Of a stretch of 64,000 nucleotides of DNA, positions 54,296 through 64,000 are shown piece by piece. Under the pieces are notes generated by a model that was given only the letters and a program-made list of their open reading frames with translations, had not been told where the DNA came from and did no database searches. The translations under genes were made by a program, and so were the position numbers. Numbering within the stretch: the stretch's first letter is position 1; each line of letters begins with the position of its first letter. The DNA lies in contig JAMJTW010000025.1 in assembly GCA_024281175.1 (NCBI GenBank), positions 1 to 64,000 of the forward strand. The letters are read 5' to 3'. Source of the stretch: Candidatus Thiovulum imperiosus. GTDB lineage: Bacteria; Campylobacterota; Campylobacteria; Campylobacterales; Thiovulaceae.

Positions 54296-56803
54296 CTATT
54301 CTCTACTTCCTATAAAAGAACCATCTACAAATTTTTCATTTACACTTTCTGCTACAAATTCTCCTTTTACAAATTCGCCACTTTTTCCATAAAAGTTTCC
54401 AACCATTCCAGCTCTATTTACACTATCAACAACCTCATCACCTTTTGTGATAGAACCACTTTCTGAATAGAGCCAAATATCAGCTTCATTTCCAACTCCA
54501 CCATTTTCAAAATCGATATTCCACTCTTCAGAGTCTAGTAAAAAGTTCATATTTCCAGAAACACTCATTTGACCAAAATCTATATCCAGTTCCAATTCCC
54601 CATTTTCAATATTTTCAGCTTGTAGGTCACCTCTATACTTCGCCTCTAAATTGTAATTCTTGAAATCATCTATAACTTCAAAAGGTGTAATTTCTCTAAA
54701 AAGTTCATAGCTATCTGAAAACTCGCTCCACTCACCCCATGAGTCATACTCATCAAACTTCTCTCCTGTAAAAGCACCAATAACATATTTTCCATTTTCA
54801 GTTCCAGCACTAAAACCACCTCCAATAAGTTCACTACTCTCTCCATAAAAATTTCCTGAACCATCAAGTTGATTTATAACATCACCATCTGAAACAGTTC
54901 CGCCACTTGAAGTCACCATCTTTGTATCGTAATAGAGAGGTAGTAAATCTACACCATAAGCTATATTGTCAAATAGAAAATCTGTATCTTTAGTTGAGAG
55001 CCAACCACTCTCAATATAGATTTTCCAACTATCTTCTCCAGCATTAAAGTCTATCTTTCCAAATATTCCAGCAACTCCTATATCCAGTTCTATTTTTCCA
55101 TTCTGAACTATCTCTGTATCTCTATTTTCAAATGGGTAGTGAACTGTTCCAAAAACAGAACCCTTGTATCTTGCTCTTAAATCAAAATCTTGAACTTCAC
55201 TTCTTTCAACTTTTGGAATTATCCAAGCACCGCTTTTAGTCGGTAAACTCTCCACCTCATCTTCACTACTCCAATATCCCCATTTGAAATAGTCGTTTTC
55301 TCCAATCTCCTCTTTTGAAAAGAGTACCTTTTCAGTTCTATCAGCAATTGCGATTGCGTAAAGATTGTCTATGCTTCCATAGAAATCACCATACTCTAGT
55401 TCCCCTTTCTGATACATTTCATAAAACTCTTTTCCAGAGATATCAACTCCTAAAAAGAGAGATTGAGCTGATGGAACTCCATAAAAAGTCTCTCCATCTA
55501 CACCAAAAAATCTACCATCATAGAGATTTGAAGCGATAGAGAAGAAGTTATCTCCTTTCTCTACTCCAACAGAACTACTCTGTAATCCAGTAATATTTAC
55601 TGACTTATTTTTAATATTTCCAACTTGAAAATACCACTCTTTATACTCATCATTAAATGTAGTTGTTGCAGTTGAGAATTGATTTCCAAAATCAACAACA
55701 ATTTCAAAATCTCCATTTTCAATAAAAGAGAAATTCCCTATGTAGTCGTGAGTAAGTCCAAAAACTTTCCCCTTATATCTTCCCATCTCTTTAGTTACAG
55801 AACGACCGTCCCAACTTCTAACAGAACTTAAAATCTCTTCATCAAAATAGCCTATCTTGTCAGCCATAACATTGTATGGAGTAACTTCACTCTCTCCAAC
55901 CCAAAGAAGTTCTATTCTGTCTAATATCTTACTCTCTCCAAAAGGAGTAAACAGAGAATTTCCATTTGCAATTTCTATTGCACTGGCTCCCTCTTTTGAA
56001 AAAAAGCCCCAACTATCTATATTTTCAGAACCAGTTGGAAATAGAAAACTCATATCGATAGGAGTTCCTGCATTTTCATGAGTCTCTTTCAACATCTCAT
56101 CAATATACTCTTGCTGAGCAATATAGAAAAGGTCTCCCTCCATCTCTCTTATATCTCTGAATATCTCACTTCTTGCATAACCGTTTGAACTGGAATCTAA
56201 AAGATTTTTTTGAGCTTCAAAATCTAAATTCTCTAACTTTCTAAGAAATTCTGGAGAGAGTTTTAATAGTTCTTCAAGAGTAGATTCTTTCTCCAGTTTG
56301 AACTTCTCTATCTTTTGAAAAGTACCATTTTCAACTTTTATCATTTCACCTTTTTGAAGTTCTATCACCTCATCAGAGAGAGAGATAATGATACTACCAT
56401 CTAAACAGAACATAGTTTCAGAGTTTTTTGAAACGCTACCTCCAAAGTGAGTTCCTCGAATTCCAATTGTTGAAGTTTTTGTCTTTAATTTAAATTTACT
56501 TTTCTCAAATCTTCTCATCTTTCCAGTTACGACTGAAAAGAGACCTTGTGGAACAGAAAGAGTTCTATTTTTCTTATAATCTGAAATCTCAAAAATAGAG
56601 TTTTTTCCAATTTGAATAGTAGTTTTATCAAAAAGTTGAATTTGAGCTTTTCCTTTTTGTGTCTTTACAACATCTCTGTTTTGAACTACCATTCCAACTT
56701 TTGCATCATCTTCATTCAATTTTACTTCGCCTCGAACTGCTAAAAATTCGCCAACACCTCCAAAAAGCTGGAGAGTGAAAATTAGAAATAGTGCTGTTTT
56801 CAT
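54296..56803 (-). CDS. FecR/TbpB-barrel-like secreted protein, right-arm copy
   Basis: Its 835 residues are identical to 15230-17737, again 1 bp after its channel gene. Confidence 0.7.
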   Translation of the reverse strand: MKTALFLIFTLQLFGGVGEFLAVRGEVKLNEDDAKVGMVVQNRDVVKTQKGKAQIQLFDKTTIQIGKNSIFEISDYKKNRTLSVPQGLFSVVTGKMRRFEKSKFKLKTKTSTIGIRGTHFGGSVSKNSETMFCLDGSIIISLSDEVIELQKGEMIKVENGTFQKIEKFKLEKESTLEELLKLSPEFLRKLENLDFEAQKNLLDSSSNGYARSEIFRDIREMEGDLFYIAQQEYIDEMLKETHENAGTPIDMSFLFPTGSENIDSWGFFSKEGASAIEIANGNSLFTPFGESKILDRIELLWVGESEVTPYNVMADKIGYFDEEILSSVRSWDGRSVTKEMGRYKGKVFGLTHDYIGNFSFIENGDFEIVVDFGNQFSTATTTFNDEYKEWYFQVGNIKNKSVNITGLQSSSVGVEKGDNFFSIASNLYDGRFFGVDGETFYGVPSAQSLFLGVDISGKEFYEMYQKGELEYGDFYGSIDNLYAIAIADRTEKVLFSKEEIGENDYFKWGYWSSEDEVESLPTKSGAWIIPKVERSEVQDFDLRARYKGSVFGTVHYPFENRDTEIVQNGKIELDIGVAGIFGKIDFNAGEDSWKIYIESGWLSTKDTDFLFDNIAYGVDLLPLYYDTKMVTSSGGTVSDGDVINQLDGSGNFYGESSELIGGGFSAGTENGKYVIGAFTGEKFDEYDSWGEWSEFSDSYELFREITPFEVIDDFKNYNLEAKYRGDLQAENIENGELELDIDFGQMSVSGNMNFLLDSEEWNIDFENGGVGNEADIWLYSESGSITKGDEVVDSVNRAGMVGNFYGKSGEFVKGEFVAESVNEKFVDGSFIGSRE

Positions 56804-56804
56804 T

Positions 56805-58058
56805 TTAATACCTATAATTTATTCCAAAAGAGTAGATACTTTTATCATACTCAACTGGTGTGTAATTTGAACTATTTTCAATGTAGTTATATGAGATGTT
56901 TGCTGAGAAATCTCTCCAAATCTCTTTTGAGAATGAAATTAGAAAAGAGCTATATATATCTTCTCTACTCTCTCCATCTACCTCATCATCAAAATCTATA
57001 AATCTTTTATAAAACTGTAAATCTCCATAAATTCCAAAAGGAAGTTTTCTTTTATAGAGAAATTTTAAAGAGTGTTCATCTTTATCTATAAATCTGTAAT
57101 CTCCAGATTTCCTATTTTCGATGAGGTAGCTGTAACTAAGTCCAAAAAGATTTTTTCCAAAACTCTTAAAAAGTGAGACTCCACCATCATCTTGAGTACT
57201 ATCTCGGTCGCTCTCTTCGTAAACTTTCCAGCGATGTTTCAGATATGTTTCAAATTGGAAAGACTCAAAACTCTTTCGATACTCTACTTCTGCAAAATAG
57301 GAGTTTAAAAGTGGGTCTTCTCCATAAAATACTCTATCTGCCAAAAGCTGAAAACGGAAGTTCTGAAATCCTAAAAGAGTTCCAATGCTACTGTAAAAGA
57401 TGTTGTAATCGCTATTTTCAATATAGCTCTGATTGAAAAGATTTAGAGAAGTTTGTAAATAGGTGTTTCTGAAATTGTGTTTGTGTTGTAGAGAGAGAGT
57501 TTCATTGTGAAAAATTGAGTCCTCTCTATCCTCAACTTCAAAACCATCTCTATTTAAACCATACTTTTCAGAGAGATAGTCTCTAATCTTCTCATCTCCA
57601 GCAGATGAATTTATATTTGTCTCAAAACCGCTCTCAACAGAGAAAAGCAGAGTGAAGTAGTCTCTTTGTTCTTTAACTTCAACTAACAATTTCTCAACAT
57701 TTTTTCGAACCTCGTCTGGAATCTCCGAACTCAAAACCTTTTGCAATTTACTTTTTGCCTCTTTAAAATTTCCTAAAAAGAGGTAAATTCTTCCAAGTTC
57801 CAGTTCACTTCTCAAATGGTTTGGGTCTAAAATTAGGACTCTCTGAAAAGCGATAGCTGACTCATCATAAAATCCCAATTCAAAAGCAGAACGACCTAAA
57901 TAGAAACTAACTTGCGGATTCTCCATATCTTCTCGAAATAGTTTTTGAAAAATCTCATAAGATTTAGAGAAGTTTCCATCTTGAAAATAGAGAACACCTT
58001 CTGAAAAGTTTCCATATAGAAAAATTGGAAATAGAAATAGGTATATCTTTTTTATCAT
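56805..58058 (-). CDS. Slam-like TPR/beta-barrel channel, right-arm copy
   Basis: Its 417 residues are identical to 13975-15228. Promoter TATAAT at 58137-58142 and operator candidate at 58092-58121 are also preserved. Confidence 0.72.
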   Translation of the reverse strand: MIKKIYLFLFPIFLYGNFSEGVLYFQDGNFSKSYEIFQKLFREDMENPQVSFYLGRSAFELGFYDESAIAFQRVLILDPNHLRSELELGRIYLFLGNFKEAKSKLQKVLSSEIPDEVRKNVEKLLVEVKEQRDYFTLLFSVESGFETNINSSAGDEKIRDYLSEKYGLNRDGFEVEDREDSIFHNETLSLQHKHNFRNTYLQTSLNLFNQSYIENSDYNIFYSSIGTLLGFQNFRFQLLADRVFYGEDPLLNSYFAEVEYRKSFESFQFETYLKHRWKVYEESDRDSTQDDGGVSLFKSFGKNLFGLSYSYLIENRKSGDYRFIDKDEHSLKFLYKRKLPFGIYGDLQFYKRFIDFDDEVDGESREDIYSSFLISFSKEIWRDFSANISYNYIENSSNYTPVEYDKSIYSFGINYRY

Positions 58059-58091
58059 TTACACTACTCCTTATAAAAAGTTTAATTTTAT

Positions 58092-58142
58092 TAGATACTT
58101 ATTTTTCAAAGAAAGTATCTATAAAATAGTAGCAGAATTATA
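58092..58142 (-). promoter_or_regulatory. Promoter and operator candidate of the secretion pair, right arm
   Basis: Mirror of 13891-13941: TATAAT followed by the TAGATACT/AGTATCTA inverted repeat. Confidence 0.45.
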
Positions 58143-58219
58143 AAAAACAGTTATTTAAAATATATAAGAATACTTTTAGTTAGTAGAGAGACCTCGACTG
58201 GAAAGGTCACTCAAGAAAT

Positions 58220-59521
58220 CTATTGAATTAGTTTTGAAATTCCACCAAATGCTACGGAAATCATTTTTTCCATTTCAGGAATTGTGATAGAGAGAGGGGG
58301 CATAAAATAGACAATATGTCCTAAAGGTCGAAGTAAGACACCATTTTCCAAACCATATTTGTAAACTTCTAGTCCAATTCTATCTTCCCACTTATACCCT
58401 TGTAACTCGATAGCTCCAATCATTCCAGTTTGTCGAACCTCTTTCACATTTGGTAATTTCTGAAATTTCTCCAATTCTCTTTTCATAAATTTCATCTTTT
58501 CAGATAGGGAATTTAAGATATTTTCATTTTCAAAAATGTCAAGAGTTGCATTTGCGGCTGAACAGGCGAGAGCATTTCCAGTGTAGCTATGAGAGTGAAG
58601 AAATGATTTTTGTAAAGTGTAATCGCAATAGAACTCTCTATATACTCTATCTGTTGTAAGAACTAAAGAGAGTGGAAGATATCCTCCAGTCAATCCTTTT
58701 GAGAGTATCATAAAATCTGGAGAGATTTCGGCATGATTTAGAGCAAACATCTTTCCAGTTCTACCAAATCCTGTTGCTACCTCATCGGCGATGAGGTGAA
58801 TTCCAAATTTCTCTGTAACTCTCTTCACCTCTATAAGATATCTCCAGTGATACATGTGCATTGAACCAGCACACTGAACAAGAGGTTCTAAAATAATGCC
58901 TGAAATCTCATGAGACCGCTTTTCCAGAAGAACTTCCAATTCCTGAATTGGCTCCCAAATTGACTCCTCTTTCTGGTCTTCTGGCACAGGAACTTGTATA
59001 GTTTTCATAAGCATTTCACTATAAGTATCTTTGTACAACTCAACATCTCCAACAGCTAAAGCTCCAAGAGTCTCTCCATGATATGAATTTTTAAGTGAGA
59101 TGAAATAGGGGCGGGTCTCTCCTCTATTTTTGTGATAGTGAAAACTCATTTTCAATGCTACTTCTACACCAGAAGAGCCGTTATCAGCAAAAAACACTTT
59201 TGAGAGACCTTGAGGTGCTATTTTTAAAATTCTTTCTGAAAGTCGAACAGCTCCTTCATGTGTAAAACCAGCGAGAATAACATGTTCAAGGGTCTCTAAC
59301 TGTTCAGAAACTTTGCTATTTATATACTCGTTACTATGTCCAAAAAGATTTACCCACCAAGAACTTATTGCATCAAGATATCTATTCCCTTCAAAATCTT
59401 GAAGATAGACTCCCTTTCCACTTTTGATAGGTATCATTGGTAGAAATTCATGGTCTTTCATCTGAGAACATGGATGCCAAACTGTTTTTAAATCTCTATC
59501 TACAAATTCGCTATTTTTCAC
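58220..59521 (-). CDS. bioA: BioA transaminase, right-arm copy
   Basis: Its 433 residues are identical to 12512-13813, with the PLP lysine in LSKGLTGGYLPLS. Confidence 0.92.
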   Translation of the reverse strand: MKNSEFVDRDLKTVWHPCSQMKDHEFLPMIPIKSGKGVYLQDFEGNRYLDAISSWWVNLFGHSNEYINSKVSEQLETLEHVILAGFTHEGAVRLSERILKIAPQGLSKVFFADNGSSGVEVALKMSFHYHKNRGETRPYFISLKNSYHGETLGALAVGDVELYKDTYSEMLMKTIQVPVPEDQKEESIWEPIQELEVLLEKRSHEISGIILEPLVQCAGSMHMYHWRYLIEVKRVTEKFGIHLIADEVATGFGRTGKMFALNHAEISPDFMILSKGLTGGYLPLSLVLTTDRVYREFYCDYTLQKSFLHSHSYTGNALACSAANATLDIFENENILNSLSEKMKFMKRELEKFQKLPNVKEVRQTGMIGAIELQGYKWEDRIGLEVYKYGLENGVLLRPLGHIVYFMPPLSITIPEMEKMISVAFGGISKLIQ

Positions 59522-60618
59522 TATCTACTCCACTCTAAGTTTCTCTCTTTTGCGAGACTTATATACTCTTTAATTTGAGAAACTGTTTTTTCAAAAATAT
59601 CTCTATCTTTATAGAAATCCAAATACCAACTTCGAGTGAATTCTATGGTATCTGCATAGAGCATTGTGCTTTGCCAATTTAAATAGAAAAGGGCTTTATC
59701 ACAATTCAATTTCAAAAGTCCAGCTTCATGAAATGGTATATTATCTGTAACTTCATAAGCATTTTCAATATCCCACCCTTTTGAGAGGTCTGTAAGAAGT
59801 TCTAAAACAGTATGGTTCTGTTCAGCTCGAGGTCCAAAATTGAATGCTTCACCATGCAACTCATCTCTGAAGTGTAGTTCAGCACCTAAATTTAGATATC
59901 CTGAAAGAGGCTCAAGAACATGTTGCCAAGGTCGAGTAGCCTTTGGACTTCGAATTTCTACACTATCTCCTCTACTCCACGCCTCAACACAATCAACAAC
60001 AATTCTATCTCTTGCCCAATCTCCACCACCAATTACATTTCCAGCTCTACCAACTGCCAAACGAATATTTTTAGATTTTTTAAAAAATGAGTGAAAATAG
60101 GAGTTTATGACAACTTCAGCACCACCTTTTGAACCACTGTAAATATCTTTCCCTCCAACTTTATCATCTTCTTTATAACCCCAAACTTGCTCAATATTGT
60201 CGTAAGCCTTATCACTTGTAATTATAATTGCTGTAATTGGAGAGTTCAATATTCGAAGAGTTTCTAAAATATTAGCTGTTCCCATAATATTTGAGGAGAT
60301 TGTCTCAAGAGGATTTTCATAAGATAGAGATACTATCGGCTGTGCTGCTAAATGAAATAGAAAATCTGGTCTTTCTAATTTGAAAATACTTTTCATCTCT
60401 TCTAAATCTCGAATATCAGCAATATAGTGAGTAATTTTTTTCTTAAGCCCTAAAACTTCAAATGCAGACGGTTTTGTAGGAATATCTTTTGAAATTCCTA
60501 CAACTTTTGCACCCAAATCTAAAAGCCAAGTTGTTAGCCAAGAGCCTTTAAAACCTGTGTGTCCAGTAATTAGAACCTTTTTTCCTCGATAAATATCTCT
60601 AAACAAATTAAATCCCAA
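59521..60618 (-). CDS. rfbG: CDP-glucose 4,6-dehydratase-like protein, right-arm copy
   Basis: Its 365 residues are identical to 11415-12512, with the same 1-bp overlap with bioA. Confidence 0.82.
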   Translation of the reverse strand: MGFNLFRDIYRGKKVLITGHTGFKGSWLTTWLLDLGAKVVGISKDIPTKPSAFEVLGLKKKITHYIADIRDLEEMKSIFKLERPDFLFHLAAQPIVSLSYENPLETISSNIMGTANILETLRILNSPITAIIITSDKAYDNIEQVWGYKEDDKVGGKDIYSGSKGGAEVVINSYFHSFFKKSKNIRLAVGRAGNVIGGGDWARDRIVVDCVEAWSRGDSVEIRSPKATRPWQHVLEPLSGYLNLGAELHFRDELHGEAFNFGPRAEQNHTVLELLTDLSKGWDIENAYEVTDNIPFHEAGLLKLNCDKALFYLNWQSTMLYADTIEFTRSWYLDFYKDRDIFEKTVSQIKEYISLAKERNLEWSR

Positions 60619-60648
60619 AAATTTTTGAAAGATTTTATCGAAGATTTC

Positions 60649-60689
60649 TTTTTAGGACTGGCTAAATAGAGTAGGAAACTTAGTTTCCT
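60649..60689. repeat. Short repeat and stop-codon hairpin, right arm
   Basis: Mirror of 11344-11384: the solo 24-bp repeat (60649-60672) and the AGGAAAC/GTTTCCT hairpin around the protease stop codon. Confidence 0.4.
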
Positions 60690-63600
60690 GTATAGTTTTG
60701 GATTGGAGTGTTTGGAGTTGGTAGAGACATATCAGAGATTGCATCTTTTCCATTTTGTCCAAATCCGCCTGAAGTATCGTAGATTGAAATCCCATCAACA
60801 TTTCCAGCACCAACTGTTCCAGCTTCCCACTCTTCTAAAAAGTTAGAAAGGTCTAATCCTAAAATAGAGCTTATACAGACTCCAAAATTTTCAGTTTTTG
60901 TAAGAGTGCTATCTCCAGAACATGAGTTTCCACTTTCTCTACTCTCTCGATGCATGATTTTATATAAGTCCCAAGCAGAACCATCAAGGAAATCAAATTT
61001 TGGTGTTCCATCAGCTTCAAAGTATTTTGTATTTCTAGTTTGGAACTCTGCCAAATAGTTCTCTTCAACCCAGAGAGGAATTTGAGCAAACATAAGTAAT
61101 CTTCCAAAAGCACCACCATCACCGTAGGATTGTGGCTTAGAAACAAGAATTCCAGAGTTTGACATTCGAGAATTTGTTCTAAGAGGTAATCCAAACTTCT
61201 TTTGCTGATAAAGTGCCATAACATTATTTGCAACTTCAATAGCTCCCGGTAGAGTTAGCCACTTTTTAGCTGTATTGTGTCCAAGTTCATGCCAGAGTAA
61301 CCAGCTATTTCTAGGGTTTTGAGGGAATTTTCTAGAGTCTGGTTTCCAATTCATTATCATGATTGGATAACCAGAGTGCCCAGCTCCAATTGAGATGTGA
61401 GGGTCAAAAACTTCTCGATGTCTATACCCTTTTCGAGTTTCACAAGTTGGAGGTGTGTGGATTGTGAAATTTACAATATCTTCAGAGCAGTTTCTATCGT
61501 ATCCGTAAAAGTCATACGCATTTTCAACTACCTCATCATAACCGTTTGCTATATCTTCTACTTCAGAGAACTCTAATTCTGAAAGGTTCTTTCTAGCCAC
61601 TGTAAGAATAAAGTGTTTAGTTTGGAGTTCCGCTTTTGGAGAGTTAAAATTTCTCATCTCTTCCCACTCTACTTCCGTAGTTTCTCCAAGTTTGAAAAGT
61701 ATCGCTTTTTCAACATTTTCAAAAGTGAAAGTTGCCATTTCAGAAGTTGGATTTCTATCATGAGAAGTTATAAAAATGAGTCCTCCGTAAGGGTGTTTGA
61801 AAGTTAAAGTGTTGCTTGAGAAACTATATTTCTTCACTATTCTTGGAGGTCGTCGTAATTTTAGTTCGTGTTTAATTAGTCCAGAAACATTGTCTCCAAC
61901 TCCAACTTGAAGTTGTAACTTCGTGAAATCGACTCCAGCTGGAACTGTAACTGTTACCTCCTCATGAGCAGGTGCAAAAAGTCCAGTCGATTGCATATTT
62001 CGGGCATACCATTGAGAGTGTTCTGAAATCTTTTTTAGGAAGATAGTTGCCGTTTCTGTATCTCCTGCTACCACTTTTCCAGGGAAACTTGTTGGGTCGT
62101 AGAGAAGTTGAGAGTCGTAGAAAGCTCTTTCCAACATAATACGAGTTACAGGCTTCTCTCGATAGTTTAGAACGAAACTTGGGGAAAACTCTCCAAACTC
62201 ATTTGTTTTAGAGGTGTTTGGCTCTTTGTATAAATCTAAGAGTGAATTCAAATTCTCAAATTTCTCACCACTAAAATTTGCATCATTCATAAGAAGAGCA
62301 TACATATTTGTATATTGCTGTTCGAGAAGAGCATCTCCTAAAAGTTCTTCGCCCTCTTCATGAGCTAAAAGTTCATTCATCTTTCCACTCATATCACCTT
62401 GAGCTTCAACAAAACCTAAGTCGATTGGATATTTTGCATAGTAGTCTGACTTATACCAGTTATTGCCATCTCCAGGAATTCCATCACCTTTTACAAGTTG
62501 AACTTCTACTTCCCTTTCTGTATTGTTTTCATCTACAACTGTAACGGTACAATCCGAAATCGTAGAGTTCTCTTCTGTTCCAACTTTATAAACAGTTCTT
62601 TTTCGACCTTTTAAAATTTCGTCAAGTTTTCCTTCTAAGCCAGACTCTCCACCGTGAGCAATGATACCTGAAACCAAACTTTCCATATCTTCAGGAACAT
62701 TTTCGTAAGTTGTTATTCCAAGTTTTCGCTCTAAATCTGTAAGAGAGAAGTAGTCTTGAACACACATATCAAATTCGTGGACTCCACCAACTTTATTATG
62801 TTTTGGCAAGAAAGATACCCCATTTGCTCTATTTCTAATTACATAAAGTCCAGCCTTTTCCAAGAGTTTTTCCATGATAGTTTTTGGCTCATTATCTGGA
62901 TATTGGAAAGACTCAAGAAGTAGAACTGAACCACCTTTTCGGAGATAAGTTAGTAGATATTCCAAGTCTTCCTGCTCCAGATACCTCTCTACAATACTGT
63001 TGTTTCCATATCTTCCAAACTCTTCCAAAATTAGAATTGGGTGAGTTTCAGGGTCGAGAGTTTCAAAGTCTGTGATGAGGTCTAAGTTTGCATTGTAATT
63101 TTCATGAAGTTCAAAATCTTGTGCATCGCTACTATAATTCCAACCTCCAATTGACCAGAAAGTTGTATATCTCTTATTTGTAGCAATTGAGATGATTTCA
63201 TTTTCATATCTCTCTCCAGACAGCCAAGAAAAAAGGTTGTGAAAGAAGATTTCCATATCTTCGCTATCTACTACCTCATCACTACCATTTCTAAAGTTTA
63301 TTGAGTAGTTTCTAGGATTTACAAGAATTGAACCGTAAAGGTATGAACTCATTGCCACTATTTTTCCATTTCCAACTGTTCCTGCTGAAACCATTGGAGC
63401 ATGATAAGTTGGATATTCACTTTCCAGATATCTACTTACAGGTTCGTTGTATCGAATTGGATACTCTATTTCAATTGGGTCTTTCTCACTTCTTGCCGAA
63501 AAAACAGGCATTCCCGCATCTCCATTGACAAGAATTGTAAAGGCATCAATAGCTGTCCAACTCATATATCTCTGGAAAATGTGAAATTCAGAAACTCCCT

Positions 63601-64000
63601 CATAAAGTTTTTCTAAAACTTTGTCAGCATTTGCTGAAACTTGGAGAGCTTGTAAATCTTCTAAACTTCCAGAAAGAGAGTGTAAAGTTCTGGAAAGAGA
63701 AACTCCTCTACTCACATTTATCTCTTCCATAAGTTCGTAACCGATTTCAAATCTATCAAATTGAGCTAAAAACTCATTTTCACTAGCAGATATATTCAAT
63801 TCTAAATTTTCAGCACCATCTGGAAGATTTAAATCTACTGGACTTCTATATTTATCTATCGCATCTCGAACAGCTTGGTCTATACTAACTTTTGCATCTC
63901 CAGAAATCGCATCTACCATAGTTAGGAAAGATGCTATGTTTCGAGGTTTTGGGTGGTCAAAAGAGACACTTTCTACCATATCATAAGGAGTCATTGTTGC
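60680..64000 (-). CDS. SslE/AcfD-like M60 protease, right-arm copy, cut by window end
   Basis: This is the 3' part (about 1106 codons) of the mirrored protease gene, including the M60 HELGH motif and all of the C-terminal half. It matches residues 831-1936 of the full copy at 5543. The 5' part lies beyond 64000, so whether the gene is complete there is unknown. Confidence 0.9.
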   Translation of the reverse strand, partial: ATMTPYDMVESVSFDHPKPRNIASFLTMVDAISGDAKVSIDQAVRDAIDKYRSPVDLNLPDGAENLELNISASENEFLAQFDRFEIGYELMEEINVSRGVSLSRTLHSLSGSLEDLQALQVSANADKVLEKLYEGVSEFHIFQRYMSWTAIDAFTILVNGDAGMPVFSARSEKDPIEIEYPIRYNEPVSRYLESEYPTYHAPMVSAGTVGNGKIVAMSSYLYGSILVNPRNYSINFRNGSDEVVDSEDMEIFFHNLFSWLSGERYENEIISIATNKRYTTFWSIGGWNYSSDAQDFELHENYNANLDLITDFETLDPETHPILILEEFGRYGNNSIVERYLEQEDLEYLLTYLRKGGSVLLLESFQYPDNEPKTIMEKLLEKAGLYVIRNRANGVSFLPKHNKVGGVHEFDMCVQDYFSLTDLERKLGITTYENVPEDMESLVSGIIAHGGESGLEGKLDEILKGRKRTVYKVGTEENSTISDCTVTVVDENNTEREVEVQLVKGDGIPGDGNNWYKSDYYAKYPIDLGFVEAQGDMSGKMNELLAHEEGEELLGDALLEQQYTNMYALLMNDANFSGEKFENLNSLLDLYKEPNTSKTNEFGEFSPSFVLNYREKPVTRIMLERAFYDSQLLYDPTSFPGKVVAGDTETATIFLKKISEHSQWYARNMQSTGLFAPAHEEVTVTVPAGVDFTKLQLQVGVGDNVSGLIKHELKLRRPPRIVKKYSFSSNTLTFKHPYGGLIFITSHDRNPTSEMATFTFENVEKAILFKLGETTEVEWEEMRNFNSPKAELQTKHFILTVARKNLSELEFSEVEDIANGYDEVVENAYDFYGYDRNCSEDIVNFTIHTPPTCETRKGYRHREVFDPHISIGAGHSGYPIMIMNWKPDSRKFPQNPRNSWLLWHELGHNTAKKWLTLPGAIEVANNVMALYQQKKFGLPLRTNSRMSNSGILVSKPQSYGDGGAFGRLLMFAQIPLWVEENYLAEFQTRNTKYFEADGTPKFDFLDGSAWDLYKIMHRESRESGNSCSGDSTLTKTENFGVCISSILGLDLSNFLEEWEAGTVGAGNVDGISIYDTSGGFGQNGKDAISDMSLPTPNTPIQNYTGN

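Overview
The window is AT-rich DNA (roughly one third G+C by eye) from a Gram-negative bacterium. The gene set points to a Campylobacterota (Epsilonproteobacteria) member: a PseB-type UDP-GlcNAc dehydratase, LpxK, a TonB2/TtpC-type energy module, a UvrD-like helicase and type I glutamine synthetase with family-typical sequence. The genus cannot be fixed from the sequence alone.

The dominant feature is a giant inverted repeat. Bases 8033-35911 reappear in reverse complement at 36122-64000, so every position x maps to 72033-x with no net insertion or deletion. The arms are 27,879 bp each within the window, and the outer end of the right arm is not reached. They flank a 210-bp spacer (35912-36121) that falls inside the 3' end of glnA. 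By reading I found only seven arm differences: six clustered in a KilA-N gene and one in a hairpin repeat. Whether this is a real genomic inverted duplication or a fold-back/assembly product cannot be decided here.

Layout of the unique part and left arm:
- 1-3.5 kb is a small defence/toxin-antitoxin-like cluster: a broken DUF262 gene, an unknown helical protein, a minimal nucleotidyltransferase and a HEPN protein.
- 3.5-11.4 kb holds a UvrD-like helicase and a 1936-residue SslE/AcfD-like M60 metalloprotease lipoprotein.
- 11.4-13.8 kb holds a CDP-glucose 4,6-dehydratase-like gene coupled to bioA.
- 13.9-17.7 kb is a probable type XI (Slam/DUF560) secretion pair: a TPR/beta-barrel outer-membrane protein and a FecR-domain cargo with TbpB-like barrel motifs.
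- 17.8-22.5 kb holds an MFS transporter and, on the minus strand, lpxK, rplY, a YcjF/DUF697-like membrane protein and a nitrilase-family amidase.
- 22.6-27.6 kb holds a beta-helix lipoprotein followed by a DUF3450-TtpC-ExbB-ExbD-TonB operon for energising outer-membrane transport.
- 27.6-32.3 kb is an accessory island: two small HTH regulators, KilA-N and Bro-N proteins sharing one C-terminal module, an exported caspase-fold lipoprotein, and several copies of an ~80-100-bp hairpin repeat. One copy encloses a GIY-YIG nuclease gene between its two halves.
- 32.3-36.0 kb holds a DUF475/TerC-like membrane protein, pseB and glnA, with three tandem 59-bp hairpins before glnA.

The right arm repeats all of this in reverse order on the opposite strand, ending inside the protease gene at 64000. 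The most interesting candidates are the GIY-YIG/hairpin element, the FecR-bearing type XI secretion cargo and the palindrome itself.
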